The notes beneath the pieces are model-generated. The model saw only the letters and a list, made by a program, of their open reading frames with translations, was not told the origin of the DNA and searched no databases. DNA of 7,508 bases from Bacteroidales bacterium (GTDB taxonomy: Bacteria; Bacteroidota; Bacteroidia; Bacteroidales; UBA7960): positions 1 to 7,508 of the forward strand of contig PWND01000234.1 in assembly GCA_003557965.1 (NCBI GenBank), written 5' to 3'. Numbering within the stretch: the first letter of the stretch is position 1; the number at the start of each line of letters is the position of its first letter. Below are positions 1 through 5,260 of the stretch, in pieces. A program made the position numbers and the translations under genes.

Positions 1-11
1 ATCTTATTTCT

Positions 12-19
12 TAATTTTG
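12..19 (+). promoter_or_regulatory. Candidate -7 promoter element upstream of tatC
   Basis: TAATTTTG matches the Bacteroidetes primary-sigma -7 consensus TAnnTTTG and sits 22 bp before the tatC start codon, which would give a very short leader. The matching -33 TTTG would lie left of the window edge and cannot be checked. Such short AT-rich matches arise easily by chance, so this is tentative. An open frame running in from position 1 ends in TAA at 40-42, sharing one base with the tatC ATG, so tatC could instead be translationally coupled to an unseen upstream gene. Confidence 0.3.
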
Positions 20-41
20 AATACATTTTCAAAATATCATA

Positions 42-866
42 ATGGCAAATACAAAAAATGAAGAAAGCGAAGGATTAACTTTTTGGGGGCACCTCGAAGA
101 GCTTAGAGGTAACCTTATAAGGTCAGCAATTGCCATTGTATTATTGGCTGTTATTGCATTTATTGCAAAAGATTTTATATTTCATAATATAATACTTGCC
201 CCTAAAGAGCCTTTTTTCTTTACTAATAAAGTTTTTTGTAAAATTTCCGAATATCTTTCCATGCCGGTTTTATGCATAAATAAATTCCCTGTAAAAATTA
301 TTAACATTGAGATGGCCGGACAGTTTACAATTCATATTTGGGTGAGTTTAATTGCCGGAATAATTATTTCTATTCCTTATATTTTTTATGAATTTTGGAA
401 GTTTATTAAGCCGGCTTTACACGTTAACGAAAGGAAAAATGCAAAAAATGCCGTTTGGAAAGCTTCTTTATTGTTTTTTGCCGGCGTACTTTTCAGCTAC
501 TTTATAATTGTGCCATTAGCTATCAACTTTTTGGGCTCTTACCAGGTAAGCCATCTCGTAGAAAACCACATCTCACTTAGGTCATATATAAATACTGTAA
601 CTCTGGTGACTTTTGCAACAGGGTTGGTTTTTGAACTTCCGGTAATTATTTACTTCCTTAGCAAAATAGGTATTGTAACTCCCGGGGGAATGAAGAAAAA
701 CCGCAAAATCGCTTTTGTTATTATTGTAGCGTTTTCTGCGATAATAACTCCACCTGACATTTTTAGTCAGGTGCTGGTAAGTATTCCGGTTATAATTCTT
801 TATGAGCTTAGTATTGGCATTTCGCGAAAGCAATACAAAAAGAGAAGCAAGGAACTGGTTGCTTAA
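42..866 (+). CDS. tatC: Twin-arginine translocase subunit TatC
   Basis: TatC is the polytopic inner-membrane component of the Tat system that, with TatA/TatB-type proteins, recognises twin-arginine signal peptides and exports folded proteins. The 274-aa product has the expected family signatures. These are the cytoplasmic N-terminal FWGHLEELR (residues 14-22), the first-loop motif FWKFIKPALHVNER (118-131), the membrane-embedded acidic motif FELPV (197-201) and the TPPD turn (236-239). Hydrophobic segments lie at about 27-43, 97-116, 141-162, 185-206, 222-235 and 240-258, fitting the six-helix TatC fold. A long first periplasmic region (about 44-96) agrees with other Bacteroidetes TatC proteins as I recall them. 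The ATG at 42 follows an in-frame stop at 12-14, and the start gives a normal N terminus with no Shine-Dalgarno site. No tatA lies downstream; the next gene is convergent glmS. TatA must be encoded elsewhere or just upstream of the window. Confidence 0.96.
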   Translation: MANTKNEESEGLTFWGHLEELRGNLIRSAIAIVLLAVIAFIAKDFIFHNIILAPKEPFFFTNKVFCKISEYLSMPVLCINKFPVKIINIEMAGQFTIHIWVSLIAGIIISIPYIFYEFWKFIKPALHVNERKNAKNAVWKASLLFFAGVLFSYFIIVPLAINFLGSYQVSHLVENHISLRSYINTVTLVTFATGLVFELPVIIYFLSKIGIVTPGGMKKNRKIAFVIIVAFSAIITPPDIFSQVLVSIPVIILYELSIGISRKQYKKRSKELVA

Positions 867-870
867 TTAT

Positions 871-892
871 TTAGCAATTAAATTTTTGCTAA
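871..892. terminator. Stem-loop between convergent tatC and glmS
   Basis: TTAGCAA (871-877) and TTGCTAA (886-892) form a perfect 7-bp stem with an 8-nt loop, starting 5 bp after the tatC stop codon. On the tatC strand it is followed by a short T run (897-901) after a four-base gap. A perfect palindrome TTTTCCGGAAAA (898-909) lies next to it. The position between two converging genes suggests a weak bidirectional terminator. The stem is AT-rich and the U tract is imperfect, so termination is inferred from position as much as from structure. Confidence 0.4.
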
Positions 893-936
893 TACATTTT
901 TCCGGAAAACAGAAAAATTAGTGATTTCCTGTAGCT

Positions 937-2775
937 TTATTCTACTGTTACTGATTTTGCCAAATTTCTAGGCTGGTCAACGTTACAGCCTCTTAAAACT
1001 GCTATATGATATGACAGTAGCTGAAGAGGTACAGATGCAACTAAGGGCACAAATATTTCATCGGTTTCAGGTATCTCAATAATATGGTCGGCCATTTCTT
1101 TTACTATTGAATCGCCCTTGGTTACTACAGCAATTATTATCCCTTTTCTTGCTTTTACTTCCTGTATATTGCTTATAACTTTATCATATAAGCCTTTTTT
1201 TGGTGCTACTACCACAACCGGCATGTTTTCATCAATAAGAGCTATTGGGCCATGCTTCATTTCTGCTGCAGGATAGCCTTCAGCATGTATGTATGATATC
1301 TCTTTCAGCTTTAAAGCACCTTCAAGGGCTACCGGGAAGTTATATCCCCGCCCCAGGTACAGAAAATTACGGGCGTTTTGAAAAGTTTTTGAAAGTTTAT
1401 ATATATAGTCATCAACTTTAAGCGCTTCTTCAATTTTTTGTGGAATACTTTCCATTTCACTGGTAAGCTGGTAGAAACGTGACTTAGAAATAGACCCTTT
1501 TTTATTTGCAACAGATAACGCCAGAAGTCCAAGTATGGTTACCTGGGATGTAAAAGCCTTTGTAGAAGCCACACCTATTTCCGGGCCGGCATGTGTGTAT
1601 GAACCGGCATGGGTTGCTCTTGGAATTGATGAACCCACAACGTTGCATATCCCAATAATCGTAGCACCTTTGCTTTTTGCCAGTTCCACTGCTGCTAAAG
1701 TATCAGCCGTTTCGCCTGACTGGCTGATTGCTATTACTACATCATCTTCATATATAATTGGGTTTCTGTATCTAAACTCAGAAGCATACTCCACTTCTAC
1801 AGGTATTCTGGCTAAGTCTTCAATCAAATATTCTCCAACCAGCCCAGCATGCCAGGATGTTCCGCAGGCAACTATAATTATTCTTTTTGCATTGATAATT
1901 TTTTGCTCATAATCAATTATACCTCCTAATGATACTATCCCCTTTGCAGAATTGAGCCTTCCGCGCATACTGTCTTTTACGCTTTTTGGCTGCTCAAAAA
2001 TCTCTTTAAGCATAAAGTGTGGAAACCCTCCTTTTTCAATAGCAGATAGTTGCATTTCAAGCTGTTGAATATAAGGGGTTTTTTCTTTATTCTTAATAGT
2101 TTTAATCTTTAACTCACCAGTTTTTGAAACTGTTGCAACCTCTTCATCATCAAGATAAACAACATTTTTGGTGTATTCAACAATAGGAGAAGGGTCGGAA
2201 GCTATAAAGAATTCTTTTTCGCCAATTCCAATTACCAGTGGGCTGCTCTTTTTAGCAACAAATAGTGTATCGGGGTTATCCTGTGAAATAACAACTATTG
2301 CATAAGCACCTATTACCTGCTGCAAGGCAATTCTTATTGCTGAATATAAGTCTGTTTTCTCATTAACCTGGATGTCTTCTATGAGGTGAATCAATACTTC
2401 TGTATCAGTCTTACTGGTAAACTCATATCCGCGGTTAATCAATTCTTTTTTTAGTGTTCCATAATTCTCTATAATTCCATTATGAATAATAGCGAGTTTT
2501 TTGGTTTTACTAAAATGGGGATGTGCATTTTCATCGCTTGGTTCACCATGTGTAGCCCACCTGGTGTGTGCTATACCTACAGAGCCGGATTTGTCATTTT
2601 TGCCAACTTTATCCTCAAGGTCAGCAACTTTTCCCATGCTTTTATATAAGTTCAATTCGCTGTTAAGTAAAGCAATACCTGCACTGTCATAACCCCTGTA
2701 TTCAAGCCTGTACAGGCCTTTTATAAGAATTGGATAAGCCTCTCTATGGCCTATATAGCCTACTATTCCACACAT
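937..2775 (-). CDS. glmS: Glutamine--fructose-6-phosphate aminotransferase (isomerizing)
   Basis: GlmS converts fructose-6-phosphate and glutamine to glucosamine-6-phosphate and glutamate in the cytoplasm, the committing step to UDP-GlcNAc for peptidoglycan and LPS. The 612-aa length is normal for the family. The N-terminal class II glutamine amidotransferase domain (about 1-230) has the nucleophile Cys2 (exposed after Met removal), HTRWATHG at 70-77, the oxyanion-hole pair N99-G100 and TDTE at 123-126. Two SIS isomerase domains follow, with HFMLKEIFEQP at 253-263, GTSWHAG at 305-311, SQSGET at 351-356, STKAFTSQ at 404-411, EGALKLKE at 485-492 and HAEG at 497-500. The conserved C-terminal tail DQPRNLAKSVTVE (600-612) includes K607. 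No catalytic residue appears missing. It starts 9 bp after the DUF4270 stop codon, so co-transcription and probably coupled translation are likely. No glmS-ribozyme-sized leader fits in that gap. Confidence 0.98.
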   Translation of the reverse strand: MCGIVGYIGHREAYPILIKGLYRLEYRGYDSAGIALLNSELNLYKSMGKVADLEDKVGKNDKSGSVGIAHTRWATHGEPSDENAHPHFSKTKKLAIIHNGIIENYGTLKKELINRGYEFTSKTDTEVLIHLIEDIQVNEKTDLYSAIRIALQQVIGAYAIVVISQDNPDTLFVAKKSSPLVIGIGEKEFFIASDPSPIVEYTKNVVYLDDEEVATVSKTGELKIKTIKNKEKTPYIQQLEMQLSAIEKGGFPHFMLKEIFEQPKSVKDSMRGRLNSAKGIVSLGGIIDYEQKIINAKRIIIVACGTSWHAGLVGEYLIEDLARIPVEVEYASEFRYRNPIIYEDDVVIAISQSGETADTLAAVELAKSKGATIIGICNVVGSSIPRATHAGSYTHAGPEIGVASTKAFTSQVTILGLLALSVANKKGSISKSRFYQLTSEMESIPQKIEEALKVDDYIYKLSKTFQNARNFLYLGRGYNFPVALEGALKLKEISYIHAEGYPAAEMKHGPIALIDENMPVVVVAPKKGLYDKVISNIQEVKARKGIIIAVVTKGDSIVKEMADHIIEIPETDEIFVPLVASVPLQLLSYHIAVLRGCNVDQPRNLAKSVTVE

Positions 2776-2784
2776 ATAAGAAAA

Positions 2785-4155
2785 TTAATCAAAAACTGAA
2801 TATATTAACTCTAATCGAATGTTTTCGTCTGTCCTTCCGGGGCCTTTTAAAGCAACCCTGTGTGCATTTTCCATTGGATTATTTGCCCTTATTACAATTT
2901 GCCCGGTGTCAAAACTACCATTGATTATGCTTTGAACATGCCTTGTAATATTAAACTTATAATGTTTTTCTTCATCATTGTATGAACCTCCGTAGATTGC
3001 ACTTCCCAAATAGCTGTCTATGATAGATTTTAATTCACCGTTACTGTCAAGTGCAAACATTATTAAACTGGAAGGAGCAGGGAAGAACGCACTTGAAAAT
3101 GATTCATCAACAGGAATTATTAATGATGCTTTATTGACAACAATATTTTTATCATCACCAAACCCTTCAAGGTCATGAATATTTATCTTCGCTCTAAGCC
3201 CATGTAACCCCTTTAAAAACACTATGCTGTCTCCAAGGCTGGTATTATCTTCATGGATTTGCCCGGAAATAACAGGCGAAATATTTTGATAATCAAAGTT
3301 TTCAAAGTGATTATACCTGCGGCAAAACATATTTATCGGGAAAAATTGCGTAAGGCTTTGGTCGTCGTTATTGTCATCGTCGTCATCACTGTCAAGATCG
3401 GTATAATAAAGCATAATGCCTGTAATTGGGTTAGTTATGTCAAAATATCCGACGCCTCCGACTCTGTCATGATCTTCAACAGTAATATATAAGCCATTAA
3501 AAAAGTCTAAAAAATTGGCGTTATTTTCAAAACTTTCTGTTCCGTTTTGTTCTATTATTCTGTTGCCAAACTCTTCCCCAAGGTTAATTCTTATCTGCGG
3601 TACTCTCAGAACTCCGCCTATAACAATAGAGTCATTGGGTTTGGGCATAATACTTTTTGTAACAATAGGCTCGGCTTTATGCGGCACTGTTCTGTTAGAA
3701 TATATAATAGTGTCTTCCGGGATTCTTTCTGTAAGCTCATATACTCTTAATACCTGCCTTGTAAGAGTATCACCATAAAAATCACTGTACGCCAGCCGCA
3801 AAACAATAGAGTCTAACCTGGGTTCATTCCCTATTGATATATCGTTTTCTATTAAGCGTACTTCAGAATAAAAGCTTGATTTGGATTTACCATAAACAGG
3901 GTCGTTCATCAACCCAATTACGGCCATTCTAACATCATTTGAAGGAATAGAGTCTTCTTTTTGAGTTATGGCTGTTATTGATAAAGTATCTGTTTTATAT
4001 ACTCCGGCCTCATGGCCTATAAAGTCTAAACCTAATAAGCCTTCTTCTTCACATGCAATAAAAAGTAGAGATACTGCAATTAAAAAAACAAAAAATACTT
4101 TATTGCTAAAACTTAAAAAACCCCCGTTAAAACGGGGGATGTTAATCTTTTTCAA
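2785..4155 (-). CDS. DUF4270 family lipoprotein
   Basis: This is a 456-aa predicted lipoprotein of the Bacteroidetes-restricted DUF4270 family. The family assignment comes from overall pattern and neighbourhood; its function is unknown. After a basic n-region, a hydrophobic stretch (about 20-34) ends in LLFIAC, making Cys35 the lipidation site. C-E-E-E at +1 to +4 resembles the acidic lipoprotein export signal described in Bacteroidetes, so surface exposure is plausible. The rest is soluble and beta-rich in appearance, with an early 'LLGLDFIG' segment after the Cys, 'LDSIVLRLAY' (114-123) and 'GLYITVED' (221-228). An Asp-rich run lies at 253-265 (9 of 13 residues are Asp). The start is TTG at 4155. 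An in-frame stop at 4168-4170 and the absence of any ATG, GTG or TTG before the signal peptide leave it as the only conventional choice. The resulting n-region of about 19 residues is long for a lipoprotein. A terminator-like hairpin lies within codons 6-14. The gene precedes glmS by 9 bp. Confidence 0.85.
   Translation of the reverse strand: MKKINIPRFNGGFLSFSNKVFFVFLIAVSLLFIACEEEGLLGLDFIGHEAGVYKTDTLSITAITQKEDSIPSNDVRMAVIGLMNDPVYGKSKSSFYSEVRLIENDISIGNEPRLDSIVLRLAYSDFYGDTLTRQVLRVYELTERIPEDTIIYSNRTVPHKAEPIVTKSIMPKPNDSIVIGGVLRVPQIRINLGEEFGNRIIEQNGTESFENNANFLDFFNGLYITVEDHDRVGGVGYFDITNPITGIMLYYTDLDSDDDDDNNDDQSLTQFFPINMFCRRYNHFENFDYQNISPVISGQIHEDNTSLGDSIVFLKGLHGLRAKINIHDLEGFGDDKNIVVNKASLIIPVDESFSSAFFPAPSSLIMFALDSNGELKSIIDSYLGSAIYGGSYNDEEKHYKFNITRHVQSIINGSFDTGQIVIRANNPMENAHRVALKGPGRTDENIRLELIYSVFD
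4115..4138 (-). terminator. Terminator-like hairpin inside the DUF4270 N-terminal codons
   Basis: On the minus strand CCCCCGTTTTAACGGGGG (4138 to 4121) is followed at once by six T (4120 to 4115). CCCCCG/CGGGGG gives six consecutive G-C pairs around a TTTTAA loop, extendable by two A-T pairs. This is the canonical shape of a Rho-independent terminator and by far the most GC-rich structure in this AT-rich window. It falls in the coding sequence from Ile6 to about Leu14 of the lipoprotein, beginning 18 nt into the gene. It could be an attenuator for DUF4270-glmS or a terminator for the preceding GT5-like gene that the reading frame runs through. The structure is seen directly; termination in vivo is inferred. 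Confidence 0.6.
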
Positions 4156-4167
4156 AATTATTCGAAT

Positions 4168-4194
4168 TTATAAGGTTAATAAAGAAATTCTCAT
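4168..4194 (-). other. Possible 8-codon leader ORF before DUF4270
   Basis: ATG at 4194-4192 opens a tiny frame encoding MRISLLTL and ends in TAA at 4170-4168, 12 nt before the TTG start of the lipoprotein and in the same frame. It falls between the candidate promoter and the internal hairpin, the place a regulatory leader peptide would occupy. No antiterminator pairing with the hairpin arms was found, and an ORF this short can occur by chance, so translation is doubtful. Confidence 0.15.
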
Positions 4195-4213
4195 TAAGCC
4201 AACAACGTAAATT

Positions 4214-4244
4214 CAAAATTAATATTTTACTGTGAAAGCTCAAA
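4214..4244 (-). promoter_or_regulatory. Candidate promoter for DUF4270-glmS
   Basis: Read on the minus strand, TTTG (4244-4241) is followed after 19 nt by TAATTTTG (4221-4214), matching the Bacteroidetes -33/-7 arrangement. The -33 element lies within the last codons of the GT5-like gene and the -7 element just past its stop. Transcription would start near 4208, leaving a leader of roughly 50 nt before the TTG start. This would let the lipoprotein and glmS be expressed independently of the upstream gene. It is a sequence match only. Confidence 0.42.
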
Positions 4245-5054
4245 TTCTGAAACTAACACTTCATCATAAAACTCATTATATGCATCCATATACACATCTT
4301 CTTCCTGGTAACCAAGCAAAGGCTTACCTGTTGATTTTGCATACTCTTCCAGTTCACCATTAATTTCTTTGCTGCCAATAATTATTCCATCAGAATAATC
4401 CATAGCTGCTTTTGACATATTTACATAAGATGGTGTTTTATATTTTTCAATTAAAGAGTCATCAAAAACTTTACTTTTAAGTTTATTGTAAAAATCTTTG
4501 TTCAGTTCTCCCGGGAAATCATCGTTATATATTGAATAAACAACCTTAGTGTCGGTAAACATTGGGTTATCTTTCAGTGCTATCTTTATGTATAGTGGCA
4601 TTAAACCTGTAAACCAACCATTACAGTGAACCAGGCTTGGAGCCCATCCAAGTTTTTTAACAGTCTCAATTACTCCCCTTGTGAAAAAGATTGCTCTTTC
4701 ATCATTATCATCAAAGTACTTCCCGTTTTTGTCGGAAAGCATAAATTTACGCTGGTAAAAATCTTCGTTGTCTATGAAGTAAATTTGCATGCGGGCCGAT
4801 TGTATTGATGCAACTTTGATAATCAAAGGATGATCCGTGTCATTAATTACAAGGTTCATTCCTGATAAGCGAATCACCTCATGAAGCTGATTTCTTCTTT
4901 CATTAATACAACCAAACTTTGGCATAAATGTTCTTATTTCTTTTCCTCTTTCTTGTATCCCCTGAGGCAGGTATCTCCCAATTTTACCCATTGGGCTTTC
5001 TTTTAGATAGGGTGTAATTTCTTGCTGTACGAAAAGAACTTTTGGTTTTTCCAT
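4227..5054 (-). CDS. Standalone GT5-like (starch/glycogen synthase N-domain) protein
   Basis: The 275-aa product resembles only the N-terminal Rossmann half (starch synthase catalytic domain) of GT5 glycogen synthases, which are usually about 480 aa. Correspondences in order are KVLFVQQEITPYLKES (5-20), GRYLPQGIQERGKEIRTFMPKFG (26-48), LVHCNGWFTGL (141-151), VVYSIYNDDFPGE (171-183) and KAAMDYSDGIIIGS (215-228). The whole C-terminal ADP-glucose-binding domain is absent, and the following DNA holds no remnant of it. The usual KxGGLxD loop is replaced by SPMGKIGRY (20-28). The usual HxHDW motif reads HCNGW (143-147), losing the second His and the Asp. It is therefore unlikely to polymerise glucose alone; it may be a regulatory or binding protein or act with a partner. 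Databases usually name such proteins 'glycogen/starch synthase', which overstates the case. ATG at 5054 aligns with the family N terminus. It is the first gene of the leftward arm and diverges from panC. The 71-bp gap to DUF4270 holds a candidate promoter. Confidence 0.8.
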   Translation of the reverse strand: MEKPKVLFVQQEITPYLKESPMGKIGRYLPQGIQERGKEIRTFMPKFGCINERRNQLHEVIRLSGMNLVINDTDHPLIIKVASIQSARMQIYFIDNEDFYQRKFMLSDKNGKYFDDNDERAIFFTRGVIETVKKLGWAPSLVHCNGWFTGLMPLYIKIALKDNPMFTDTKVVYSIYNDDFPGELNKDFYNKLKSKVFDDSLIEKYKTPSYVNMSKAAMDYSDGIIIGSKEINGELEEYAKSTGKPLLGYQEEDVYMDAYNEFYDEVLVSEFELSQ

Positions 5055-5112
5055 ATTTTTTCAGAGATTTATTTTTGTAAAAACAGAATGTAATTTTCTC
5101 ATTAAAAAGGGT

Positions 5113-5138
5113 ATGCAAAGATATAAAAATTTTTGCAT
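5113..5138. repeat. Inverted repeat ATGCAAA/TTTGCAT in the divergent control region
   Basis: ATGCAAA (5113-5119) and TTTGCAT (5132-5138) are perfect 7-bp arms separated by 12 bp. The left arm overlaps the -7 element of the leftward promoter and the right arm overlaps the -33 element of the panC promoter. A dimeric regulator bound here would affect both arms. Part of the symmetry follows automatically from the two TTTG-type promoter elements facing each other, so an operator role is speculative. Confidence 0.25.
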
Positions 5139-5147
5139 TTATTCAAA
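5116..5147 (-). promoter_or_regulatory. Candidate promoter for the GT5-like gene (leftward arm)
   Basis: On the minus strand TTTG (5147-5144) and TATCTTTG (5123-5116) are 20 nt apart, an exact match to the TTTG / TAnnTTTG layout of Bacteroidetes primary-sigma promoters. Transcription would start around 5110, giving a leader of about 55 nt to the ATG at 5054. It probably drives the GT5-like gene and possibly DUF4270-glmS by read-through. Confidence 0.5.
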
Positions 5148-5164
5148 TATTCCTTATAGCTTTG
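5132..5164 (+). promoter_or_regulatory. Candidate promoter for panC-panD-flippase
   Basis: TTTG (5132-5135) and TAGCTTTG (5157-5164) are 21 nt apart and match the Bacteroidetes -33/-7 consensus. A start near 5170 leaves a leader of about 90 nt before the panC ATG. The element is interleaved with the leftward promoter: each -33 lies between the other promoter's two elements. Simultaneous polymerase occupancy is therefore unlikely. Confidence 0.5.
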
Positions 5165-5196
5165 TTTTTAAATCTGTTATCGTTTTGGGTATTATT

Positions 5197-5223
5197 TTGC
5201 TTTAACAGTGAAAGCAAGGCTTT
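5197..5223 (+). promoter_or_regulatory. Mutually exclusive small hairpins in the panC leader
   Basis: TTGCTTT (5197-5203) can pair with AAAGCAA (5211-5217) around a 7-nt loop. The AAAGC in that right arm can instead pair with GCTTT (5219-5223) around a 3-nt loop, followed by a short pyrimidine run. CTGTTA (5174-5179) and TAACAG (5203-5208) offer a third, overlapping pairing. The arrangement resembles a switchable leader, but all stems are short and AT-rich and no known riboswitch class is recognised. Confidence 0.18.
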
Positions 5224-5260
5224 TCTCATTATTTCTTTATTAATAAAAACCGGTAATAAA

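Noticed and set aside
1..42. Tail of an upstream gene ending in TAA overlapping the tatC ATG
   Set aside because: Only 13 codons are visible with no recognisable sequence, and another frame is also open; it cannot be separated from AT-rich leader DNA.
1586..1620. Direct repeat CCGGCATG separated by about 19 bp
   Set aside because: It reflects the repeated THAG residues in the GlmS protein and has no repeat-element character.
1535..1912. 125-codon open frame on the plus strand
   Set aside because: It lies wholly antisense to the SIS domains of glmS, whose protein is unmistakable; the frame has no recognisable protein features and is a shadow.
2706..2717. 12-bp perfect palindrome GCCTGTACAGGC in glmS
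   Set aside because: It encodes part of the conserved LYRLEYRG motif of GlmS, so protein constraint explains it; no second copy in the window was noticed.
4153..4160. TAATTTTG on the minus strand overlapping the lipoprotein start codon as a -7 element
   Set aside because: No TTTG lies at the right distance upstream, and transcription would start inside the gene; the match is explained by the TTG start in AT-rich DNA.
5162..5260. N-terminal extension of PanC from a TTG at 5162
   Set aside because: It would add 33 hydrophobic residues absent from PanC proteins and overlap the candidate promoter; ATG at 5261 gives the canonical N terminus.
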